From Akkermansiaceae bacterium (GTDB taxonomy: Bacteria; Verrucomicrobiota; Verrucomicrobiia; Verrucomicrobiales; Akkermansiaceae), in assembly GCA_021200315.1 (NCBI GenBank), contig JAJQGU010000073.1, forward strand, positions 20,012-84,011: a stretch of DNA of 64,000 nucleotides. Direction: 5' to 3'. Made by a program: the position numbers and the translations under genes. Below the pieces are notes generated by a model. It made no database searches. It was not told the origin of the DNA and worked only from the letters and a program-made list of their open reading frames with translations. Below, piece after piece: positions 18,242 through 26,452 of this stretch. Numbering within the stretch: the first letter of the stretch is position 1; each line of letters opens with the position of its first letter.

Positions 18242-21200
18242 ATGAAGCTGCGAATGTCTCCCATACGTTGTTCATTGATTCTCCTGAGCTTGTGTTCTCT
18301 GCTCCACGCGCAGGGGACGGCACCGGCCGAGCCGCCCGCGGAGCGGCGGACGCCCGAATTCGCCAAGGAAGAATCGCTCCGTCAGGATCCGGAACTGGTC
18401 GTCGGGACGCTCCCCAACGGCCTGTCCTACATGATCCGTCCCACGGCGGAGCCGAAAGGGCGCATGAGTGTGCGGCTTTATGTGGATGTGGGCTCTCTCA
18501 ATGAAAATGAGAGCAACAGCGGCATTTCCCATTTCATTGAACATTTGGAATTCAATGGCAGCCGAACATTCAAGCGGGGCGAGCTCATCCCGGCGATGCA
18601 GCGCCTCGGTCTTGGATTCGGGGGAGATGCCAATGCCTACACGAGCCTTGAGCAAACCGTTTATATGCTCGATCTGCCCAACCTGAAGGACGAGACGGTG
18701 GATTTTGCCATGAAAATCATGCGCGACTTCGGCGACGGCGCGACGATGGATGCGGAAGCTATCGAAAAAGAGCGCGGAATCGTGGTGAGCGAGCTCAAGA
18801 CGCGGGATTCCCTGGCCTATCGAGCCATGGTGAATATGCTGGATTTCCAATTGCCGGGCACCCGTGCGGCGCATTTCCTCCCGATTGGCAGGGAGGAAAT
18901 CATCAACAGCATCACCAAACAGCAGGTGGATGATTATTATGGTACGCATTATGTGCCGGAAAACATGACTGTGATTCTCGCGGGGGACATTACGGTGGAG
19001 CAGGGCCGGGCATGGGTGGAAAAATACTTCGGTTCCATGGAACGCAAGGCCAAGCCGAAACCGCGCGACATCGGGGAGCTCAAACTGCCGCGTGAACTTC
19101 GCGCCAAGGTCTTCCCCAATCCGGAAGACGGTTTGGTGACGATTTTTGTCAATTCCATTTCTCCCGCCCGCAATGAGAAAGACACGGAAGCGCAGCGCCT
19201 CAAAGATCTGCCGCTCGAAATGGCCAATCTGATGCTCAATCTGCGGTTCGCCAAGATGGCACGGAAGGGCGATGCGCCCTTTTTGCAGGCCAAAATGGAT
19301 CAGGACACTCTTTTCAAGACGGCGGACGTGGCCTCGCTTGTCATCCGCTGCAATTCGGAACAATGGAGAGAGGCTCTCGAAGTGGCGGAACGCGAGCGGG
19401 CCGGCGCCTGCGTCTATGGGTTCAGCGATGCCGAATTCAAGGAAGCCTGTGCGGTGGTTGAGAACGCGCTGCTCAATTCCATCTCTTCATGGAAGACAGC
19501 TCGCGCGGAAGCCGTTGCCGCGCAGCTTATCGAATCCATCAGCGACGAAACGGTGCACACCGCTCCCGAAGAAGATCTCCGCATTTTCCGCAAGGCCAGA
19601 GAAACCATGACGCCCAAGGAGTGCCAGGAGGCTCTCCGCGGGGTGTGGAGGCCGGAAGGCTTCATCCCCTCGCCGACGGTCATGGCCACGGGCAAGACGC
19701 CTCCCGACATGACGGACGAGGCGTTGTTCCAAGCTTACACGCATGCGGCGGCGAAAGAGCCGGCCCGGCCTGAGGCTGTGGAAGAGAAGCCTTTTGCCTA
19801 TGAATGGGTCGGGGATCCCGGACGCGTCGTCTCCAGCACTGATCTCGATGATTTGGGCGTGAGACAGCTTGTCCTGAGCAACGGCGTGCGCGTGAATTTG
19901 AAGCCCACCCCCTATTCTCAGGGAGAGATTCTTGTGGCGGCGGCCATCGATGGCGGCCGCATGAGCCAGCCCGCCGGAAAACCCGGCTTGAACGCGCTCG
20001 CCGCGGCCGTGATCAACCAAGGGGGGCTCGAAGCGCATTCCGTCACTGATTTGCAGCGCATTTTCGCCGGGCGTACAGTCGCCTCAAACTTTTCGGTGGA
20101 TGACGAACGCTTTTTCTTCCAAGGCGCGACTACGCCGCGGGATCTCGAGCTGCACCTGAAGGTGTTGGCGGCGCGCATTCTGCATCCCGGCTACCGCCCC
20201 GAGGCCGAAATACAGTTCCGCCGCATGCTGCCGGCCGCTTATGCCCGGTTGACGCACGAGGCTTCGGGCGTATTCCGGACAAAGGCTCCGAGCATTCTTT
20301 CAGCCGGGGATGAACGGTTCTCCCAGCCCGAGCAGCGGGAAATGGAGAAACGGACGTCGCAGGAAGTGCGCGAATGGCTTTCCCCCTGGCTGCGCGAAGG
20401 CGCCTTGGAGGTGACCATCATCGGCGATTTCGACCCGGAAGAGGCCGGCAAGCTCGTCGAATCGACGTTGGGCGCGATGCCGCCGCGCTCCGAAAATGCC
20501 GTTGAGGTGCCGGATGCCCGGCGGACCGTCCGGACGACCGGCTGGAAAGACGTCCGCACACTTACTTGCGAGTCGTCCGTCGACAAGACCGTCGTGGCAC
20601 AAATCCTCCCCTGCGGCAATGGGCGCGACAGGCTCCGCAACCGCCGCCTGCAGATTCTTGGCAGGATCGTCAAGGAACGCGCTTTTGACGCGATTCGAGC
20701 CGAATTGGGCGAATCTTACGGTCCGACGGTCAGCGTGCAGCCCCGCGACGCCTACGAAGGCTTCGCCACCATGACGATCGCCAGCTCGGGCGTGCTGCGC
20801 AACCGGTACAAGGTCAATGCGGCCATCAATGTCATTGCCTCGCGCCTGGCTCAGGGAACCATCACGCAGGATGAACTGGATCGCGCGTTGAAGCCCCGCT
20901 TGGCCGATGTGGAGAAGGCCAAGCGCAGCAACGCTTTCTGGCTTGCCTTGGCTGTGAGCCAGGCGAGGCCCGAAGACCTGGAGCTCATCCGCGGCATGGA
21001 GCGGGATCTCCGGAGTATCACTCTCGATGAGATCAATGCGCTTGCACGCGAGGTGTTCGGCAGCGACAGCGCGGCGTCCTTCTACGTTCTGCCCGATTCC
21101 GTGCCCGGCCATGAGATCGGGGAAGGCACGTCGACCCCGGCGGACGATCCCGCCATTCATCCCGAAGCGCCGTCTGAAGTGCAGGCCGAGGCGGGATCGG

Positions 21201-22705
21201 CTTCGGGCGCCGCTTTTGCGCCGGGGAAGGCGGGAAGTTCCGGGTATGCGGTTCTGATCGGCGCTGAGACGGCCCGCAAGTCCGGCTGGCTCGAAGTTGC
21301 CGTCGAGCTGGCGACTCGGCACGGCGGAAAGGTGCTCGTTTCGCCGGGCGGCATTGAGGACGGCGCCGAGCTGCTCGAACGCGAGGCTCCCCGCTATCTT
21401 GCGGTGGTGGGCCGCGCCGGGGAATTCAATCGGGAGACCGTCAATTTCCTGCATCGGGTGACCCGCCGGTTTGACGCAGACCCTTACGGCGATTGCATCT
21501 GGGGCATCGTCACAGGCCCCGACGCCTCTGCGGCCATGAGGCTGGCGGAAGAACGGCCTCCCCTCGTCGTCAAGCGGGCGGGCGGCACGACCAATCTCTC
21601 CCCCGGCCGCTTTGAAACGTGCGTGTGCATTACAGACTGGGCTCCTTTTCTGGTACAGCAGACGCGCGACGGCGTCACTTGCAGCGTTATGTACGACAAG
21701 CAGACAACCGGGGAAGAATTCTCCCGGCGCATTCCCAAGGAAGGCGTCGTGTGGAAATTCGCCGACATGCTCGAGAATGACGCGCTCCAGCTTCTCGTCA
21801 CTTCGTCGCACGCCACGGTCTACAATCTCGAAATGCCTTTTGAGAAGGGACTCATCATCTCGGGGAAGGGGCGCTACCATGTGCTGACCATGGCCGATAA
21901 GCCCGAATATGCGGGCGCTCTCGCCCGCGAAAAGAACGAAGGCGAGCAGCCCATTCTCGAGCTGATCGGGCGGAAGAACTACCCGCAGATAAAGCCGGAC
22001 GGCGAAACGCGCATTTGGCTTGCGGCGGGCAACTGCCTGTTCGGCGATGCTCACAGCTCTCCCAATTCGATGGCGATCACGGCTTTAGGCAGTTACGGGT
22101 GCCGTCAGCTCGCCGGTTACACGGTTCCTTCCTGGTATGGAGCCGCGGGGTGGGGCGCGCTTCAGCTTTTCTTCGGCAATCACGACGCGTCAAGCTTTGC
22201 CGAGGCGTGTTATCTGAACAACCAGTTCATTCTCGAGCGCACACTGCGGGAGTATCCCCGTCTCATGAGCGTGAATTTCGACTTGCCCGAGCTGGGAGCC
22301 GATCTGGGGGCGCAGAGGCAGTTCATCTTCTCTCTGCTGCAGACGGGCTGCAAGCTCGACAGGGATGCGATGGGGCTCGTGCATGATCGGGACGTCTTTG
22401 CCTTCTATGGCGACCCGAAATGGACGGCCCGCCTCGACGAGTCGCGTGAGCAGTCTCCCTGGCATATCGTCCCCGGAGAGCGGGGGCTCGTCATTACGGC
22501 CAACGCCGACGCGGAAGGGCGCGTCGCCTTCTGGTTCCCCGAGCGGCTGGCGCAGCTGCCCGCAAAAGCCGTGCTCCGCACGCCCGCGGGGGAGCGGCCC
22601 CTTGAAGAGGCCGGCGTGTTGACGAACGATTTCCTTCTCATCCGCGAGCTCAAGCTCGGGAAGGGAGAAGCCGCCATCGTGGAATGGGCGGGGCAGGAGG
22701 GGTGA
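18242..22705 (+). CDS. M16 (pitrilysin/insulinase-like) zinc metalloprotease with about 490-aa C-terminal extra domain (1487 aa)
   Basis: Signal peptide; HFIEH inverted zinc motif with downstream E (KERGIVVSELK); second M16 unit; residues about 1001-1487 are a distinct alpha/beta-looking region. Confidence 0.85.
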   Translation: MKLRMSPIRCSLILLSLCSLLHAQGTAPAEPPAERRTPEFAKEESLRQDPELVVGTLPNGLSYMIRPTAEPKGRMSVRLYVDVGSLNENESNSGISHFIEHLEFNGSRTFKRGELIPAMQRLGLGFGGDANAYTSLEQTVYMLDLPNLKDETVDFAMKIMRDFGDGATMDAEAIEKERGIVVSELKTRDSLAYRAMVNMLDFQLPGTRAAHFLPIGREEIINSITKQQVDDYYGTHYVPENMTVILAGDITVEQGRAWVEKYFGSMERKAKPKPRDIGELKLPRELRAKVFPNPEDGLVTIFVNSISPARNEKDTEAQRLKDLPLEMANLMLNLRFAKMARKGDAPFLQAKMDQDTLFKTADVASLVIRCNSEQWREALEVAERERAGACVYGFSDAEFKEACAVVENALLNSISSWKTARAEAVAAQLIESISDETVHTAPEEDLRIFRKARETMTPKECQEALRGVWRPEGFIPSPTVMATGKTPPDMTDEALFQAYTHAAAKEPARPEAVEEKPFAYEWVGDPGRVVSSTDLDDLGVRQLVLSNGVRVNLKPTPYSQGEILVAAAIDGGRMSQPAGKPGLNALAAAVINQGGLEAHSVTDLQRIFAGRTVASNFSVDDERFFFQGATTPRDLELHLKVLAARILHPGYRPEAEIQFRRMLPAAYARLTHEASGVFRTKAPSILSAGDERFSQPEQREMEKRTSQEVREWLSPWLREGALEVTIIGDFDPEEAGKLVESTLGAMPPRSENAVEVPDARRTVRTTGWKDVRTLTCESSVDKTVVAQILPCGNGRDRLRNRRLQILGRIVKERAFDAIRAELGESYGPTVSVQPRDAYEGFATMTIASSGVLRNRYKVNAAINVIASRLAQGTITQDELDRALKPRLADVEKAKRSNAFWLALAVSQARPEDLELIRGMERDLRSITLDEINALAREVFGSDSAASFYVLPDSVPGHEIGEGTSTPADDPAIHPEAPSEVQAEAGSASGAAFAPGKAGSSGYAVLIGAETARKSGWLEVAVELATRHGGKVLVSPGGIEDGAELLEREAPRYLAVVGRAGEFNRETVNFLHRVTRRFDADPYGDCIWGIVTGPDASAAMRLAEERPPLVVKRAGGTTNLSPGRFETCVCITDWAPFLVQQTRDGVTCSVMYDKQTTGEEFSRRIPKEGVVWKFADMLENDALQLLVTSSHATVYNLEMPFEKGLIISGKGRYHVLTMADKPEYAGALAREKNEGEQPILELIGRKNYPQIKPDGETRIWLAAGNCLFGDAHSSPNSMAITALGSYGCRQLAGYTVPSWYGAAGWGALQLFFGNHDASSFAEACYLNNQFILERTLREYPRLMSVNFDLPELGADLGAQRQFIFSLLQTGCKLDRDAMGLVHDRDVFAFYGDPKWTARLDESREQSPWHIVPGERGLVITANADAEGRVAFWFPERLAQLPAKAVLRTPAGERPLEEAGVLTNDFLLIRELKLGKGEAAIVEWAGQEG

Positions 22706-22830
22706 CGCCTTCGGTTTCTCCTTTCGGGGACAGAAGAGGAGGGCGTATGGGGAGAGTGATGCGCTTCTACGGCCGGCTCCTCCTCGGGAAAAAACGCAGC
22801 ATGCCCGCTTTGCTTCCGTTCGAGCCCGGC

Positions 22831-24168
22831 CTATGTGATTCTTTTGATGAAAGCTTGTTCGTTCGCCTGCATCTCTTTGCGGAAGGCACCATAATCGCCG
22901 ACGTCCTGCGGAATTACCAGACCACAATTAACAACCGTTACATCCTCTCTCGGTGAAACGTCACTATCGTAGGTTGAACCTCTGTTCAGCCGGTACACAA
23001 CGTCTTCCTTCGACTGTTTTTCGGGATAGAGGAGATATCCCTTCTTCGCGTCAAAGCGGAACATGTATGCTAGAAGCTGCTGATAGTCTGAATTCTTGAG
23101 CTTTTTTTTGTACTTGGCGTCCGCGATGATGCGCCTTTCCTTGTCCTTGCTGATAAAGTCCGGATAAATCTCCGGCTCTTTTTTGTTATTTTGTTGTTCG
23201 GTAAACAGATGTTGAGTGCCTCTATGACGGCGGTTATCCGGATGATGAAATAGCTCGCTGATGAGCTCTGCCACGTACTCTTCCCATAGCCATGCCCCGT
23301 CAAATAGAACTCCGTAGATGCGGTGTGAGCCCGAACCCGGCCGGTGCCATGCCTGCTTTAATATCCAAATGCACAGGCGCTGCAGATCGCGATATTCATG
23401 GTAATAGGCGTGCCTGACCGGCATGCGGACATTTTCAGCGACGACTCTCATCTTGTCACAGGGATCGTACTTGGGAGTGGCTTCTCTCACACGCTCCGCC
23501 TCATCTCGCACTCCGGCAAGAATGCGATTGCCGAACTTTCGTTTGATGAACTCAATGGTGTGACGCACCAGCTCCATCAGGTAATTGTCGTCAGAATATT
23601 CCCGCCGGCTGTATGCCACATTCCCGATGAACGGGATATTCCGTGCGATATGCCTTGCAATGTCTATCGTGCCTCTGACTTTGCTGTCATTGTAGTGGTG
23701 GCGGATATAGGTTTTAAAAATCCCTTTTCTCAGCGCTCTTCTCAGATAATCCGGGAACAGGAGCAGAGGCAAATTCAGAATCCTCTCTTCTTGAGAAGCA
23801 TCGGTCGGCAGATCGATCCCTTTTGCGGGCCCCTTGGTAAGCAAATAGTGCAAGAAAGCATTACTGTCATTGCCTGCGAAGCAGGATGTGATAACAAGCC
23901 GTTCATTCTCCAAGCCAAGAAACCCCATGATATTTCCTGAAAGGTAATCAGAGCCATTGCTCCGAAGGATACGCTGCTCCCCACTTGAAGATGGCTCCTT
24001 TGCAGAATTGAGTGGAAAAATGAGCACCCCCTCGCTCTCAAGATCACTCAGTTTCTTGTCCGCGATCTTGCTGGTCAGGGCTGGGATTACATCGAAATTT
24101 TTTTGCGGCTCCGGGGTGTTATCCTTGATTGTGAGATGGTTATCCGTTTTCATCGCCGCCGTCATCAA
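22831..24168 (-). CDS. McrC-like 5-methylcytosine-type restriction nuclease subunit
   Basis: McrC family layout with LLFPDYLRRALRKGIFKTYI...KVRGTIDIARHI and PD-(D/E)xK motif IYPDFISKDKERRIIADAKYKK; 4-nt overlap with McrB-like gene. Confidence 0.88.
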   Translation of the reverse strand: MMTAAMKTDNHLTIKDNTPEPQKNFDVIPALTSKIADKKLSDLESEGVLIFPLNSAKEPSSSGEQRILRSNGSDYLSGNIMGFLGLENERLVITSCFAGNDSNAFLHYLLTKGPAKGIDLPTDASQEERILNLPLLLFPDYLRRALRKGIFKTYIRHHYNDSKVRGTIDIARHIARNIPFIGNVAYSRREYSDDNYLMELVRHTIEFIKRKFGNRILAGVRDEAERVREATPKYDPCDKMRVVAENVRMPVRHAYYHEYRDLQRLCIWILKQAWHRPGSGSHRIYGVLFDGAWLWEEYVAELISELFHHPDNRRHRGTQHLFTEQQNNKKEPEIYPDFISKDKERRIIADAKYKKKLKNSDYQQLLAYMFRFDAKKGYLLYPEKQSKEDVVYRLNRGSTYDSDVSPREDVTVVNCGLVIPQDVGDYGAFRKEMQANEQAFIKRIT

Positions 24169-25502
24169 TCTGACTTTTTATTATTTGCCCGCCGCATATC
24201 ATATGCATTTTTAAATTCATTCAGCACATCTTTTTTTTCTTCGCAATAGATGCCCTGAATATACATGCGCAGAAGCGGCTCAAGGTGGTCTTCCCACAGC
24301 CGTTTAAAGTCAAACTTGAGGCCTTCCAGTTTCAAAAAATATGCCGGGCCAATCTGATAGTATGCATTTAAGCCTTCTTCAGCCCTGATGCGATCATTCA
24401 ATGCCTTCATGCGGCTACGAGCTTCCGTTGCCTTATCGTCAAGAGTAGCCAGCATTTCATGGTTCTCGTCCGCTGGGAGCTCGATAAAGCGGAAGCGCCG
24501 CCGCATGGCAAAGTCGAAGCTGTCCACGGATTTGTCAATATCATTCATAGTGCCGATGATGTAGACATTCTCCGGTATGTAGAACTTCTCGTTAGGATCT
24601 GAATGAAGATTGGAATACTGCGTTTGGATCTCACATTTAGACCCCCGATAATCGGGATCTATGGCAAAGAACAGCTCCCCGAAGATCTTTGATATTTCCC
24701 CGCGGTTGATCTCGTCAATGATAAAGACGTACTCCTTTTCCTGACTTGTTTCGGGAGTCCGATTGGGATTCTCCTCTCGAATAGCTTTGCAGATCGCCCA
24801 ATAATAAGACAAGAGTTGATGGTTTCCTTTAAAGTTAGGAAGGACATTCTTAATGTCTTTGGGTTGTGGAAACTCTTTGCCGGATTCAAGTAGTTGCGCC
24901 ATATTCTTCATGTCTTTTTCGGTGAAGACTATATCAGATATTTTGTTATCTGGAACGTGGGCGGCATATTTCTCTTTGAAGATTGAGATTGTGAATTTTC
25001 TATTACGCTCCGGAGTATTTGTATACCGAGATAACTCCTGCCCACTTTCTTTCCATTTTTCAAGAAAATGTTCCAGCGTTTCTCGTGCTCCATACTCCCT
25101 TACATTTTCTCCGGTTTCCCGGGAATCTTTATCCTCTTTCTGGGCACGCTTAACAAATTCCATAAATATACCGTCCTTCCTTTCAAAGCCTATAGAACCG
25201 TCTTCTTTACCCTTTGTTGGCCGCAGCCCTTCCACAAAATCCGTATAATCATAGCTTGGGTGAAACTGGACGAATCCCGTCTGTTCCTTCTCCTGCTTGG
25301 TCAGCTCCCTCCAAACCTTGGTGCGACCCTGGCTGACAATATATGCGGCAATTTGGTTGGCCAGATAGGTCTTGCCGGTGCCCGGCGCGCCGTGGAAGAT
25401 GATGTTCTTCGAGGCGCGCAACATGTCAGAATAGCGAAGCACCGTGTTTCTTTCCGCAAGCGGTATCTTCTGCTGAGTGTTGTTCTTTTCTTGATCTTCC
25501 AT
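24165..25502 (-). CDS. McrB-like AAA+ GTPase/ATPase subunit
   Basis: GAPGTGKTYLANQIA, FVQFHPSYDYTDFVEGLRP, FIIDEINRGEISKIFGELFFAID, GTMNDIDKSVDSFDFAMRRRFRF. Confidence 0.93.
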   Translation of the reverse strand: MEDQEKNNTQQKIPLAERNTVLRYSDMLRASKNIIFHGAPGTGKTYLANQIAAYIVSQGRTKVWRELTKQEKEQTGFVQFHPSYDYTDFVEGLRPTKGKEDGSIGFERKDGIFMEFVKRAQKEDKDSRETGENVREYGARETLEHFLEKWKESGQELSRYTNTPERNRKFTISIFKEKYAAHVPDNKISDIVFTEKDMKNMAQLLESGKEFPQPKDIKNVLPNFKGNHQLLSYYWAICKAIREENPNRTPETSQEKEYVFIIDEINRGEISKIFGELFFAIDPDYRGSKCEIQTQYSNLHSDPNEKFYIPENVYIIGTMNDIDKSVDSFDFAMRRRFRFIELPADENHEMLATLDDKATEARSRMKALNDRIRAEEGLNAYYQIGPAYFLKLEGLKFDFKRLWEDHLEPLLRMYIQGIYCEEKKDVLNEFKNAYDMRRANNKKSD

Positions 25503-25623
25503 CGCAGTTCTCTTGTAACAATGCCTATATGGGCTATTCTAACACGCTTCCGTCAAGGCGCAAGGTCAATCTCCACACTTGGCACGGAGGCTCCCCTGCA
25601 TGGAGCAACCGCATCGCCCGTGT

Positions 25624-26436
25624 TCACGGCGCGTCCGCCGTGGTGCGGGCGTTCTTGTATCGGCGGATGTTCTCCAGCATGGTTTGGTACTGCGGAGCCT
25701 TTTCGCTGCCTTTTTCGTACCAGGCGTGGTATTTCCCGTCTTTCCAGCGGATCATGTACCAATGGGCGAAGGAACGCTTGTGCCCTTCGGGGTAGATCAC
25801 AGAAAGGCGAGCCGCCATTTCGGGAAAATCTTTCCAGTTGTCCCCGATGTCCTCGGGTTCCTTGAACATCAAATACCCTCCGCGGGCCCAGGGGTCGAGC
25901 AGAATGCACTCCGGCCATTCGCGTTCCCGGGCGGTCACGTAGACGCAGTTGTGTTCCGCGGCGCGGTTCTGGTCGCGCACGCAGCATCCCACGCGGAAGT
26001 ATTTGAGCGGGCGCCGCCGCAGCTCCCGATAGAGATCGTGCTGGTAGTGCCAGCAGAGGCCGCGGTCGCGGAAATTGCCGTTGATGAGCATGTTGTTCAT
26101 CCAGTTGGGAAGCACGGTGCGATTGAGGCGGGCGATTTCCGCCGAGGCGATATAGGCCGTATCGGCCAGCCATTTCGCCTCTTCGCGGGCGGCGGGATCA
26201 TTTTTGCGCTCCCCGGGCAGAAAATCCATGAACTTCCGCGCCAGCTCGGCGCGCTTCTCCACCGCCTTGGGCGTATGGACATAGCCCACCCCCGGCGCGA
26301 AACAGGAATTGAGGCAAAGCATGCAGAAAAGACAGGCCAGCAGGGCGGAAAGAAGGCGCGGCGCGGCGCCTTCCCGCCCGCCGCAAGGAAGAACCGCGGG
26401 CGAACCCGCGGCAATGGAGACTCCGGGGGACATCAT
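25624..26436 (-). CDS. Lipoprotein with possible transglutaminase-like Cys-His-Asp domain
   Basis: Hydrophobic segment then LNSC lipobox; GLCWHYQHDLYREL ... AEHNCVYVTA ... CILLDPWARGG order resembles a C-H-D triad; start uncertain; TATAAT 15 nt upstream of ATG. Confidence 0.6.
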   Translation of the reverse strand: MMSPGVSIAAGSPAVLPCGGREGAAPRLLSALLACLFCMLCLNSCFAPGVGYVHTPKAVEKRAELARKFMDFLPGERKNDPAAREEAKWLADTAYIASAEIARLNRTVLPNWMNNMLINGNFRDRGLCWHYQHDLYRELRRRPLKYFRVGCCVRDQNRAAEHNCVYVTAREREWPECILLDPWARGGYLMFKEPEDIGDNWKDFPEMAARLSVIYPEGHKRSFAHWYMIRWKDGKYHAWYEKGSEKAPQYQTMLENIRRYKNARTTADAP

Positions 26437-26452
26437 GCGGCGCGAAAGTGAA

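Noticed and set aside
20300-22054. 584-aa minus-strand ORF within the M16 fusion gene
   Set aside because: Antisense shadow of the 1487-aa protease; Arg/His/Gly-rich composition and no motifs
22706-25623. Possible larger defence island or mobile element around the McrBC-like genes
   Set aside because: Only the two genes are present; no integrase, transposase, terminal repeats or tRNA attachment site seen
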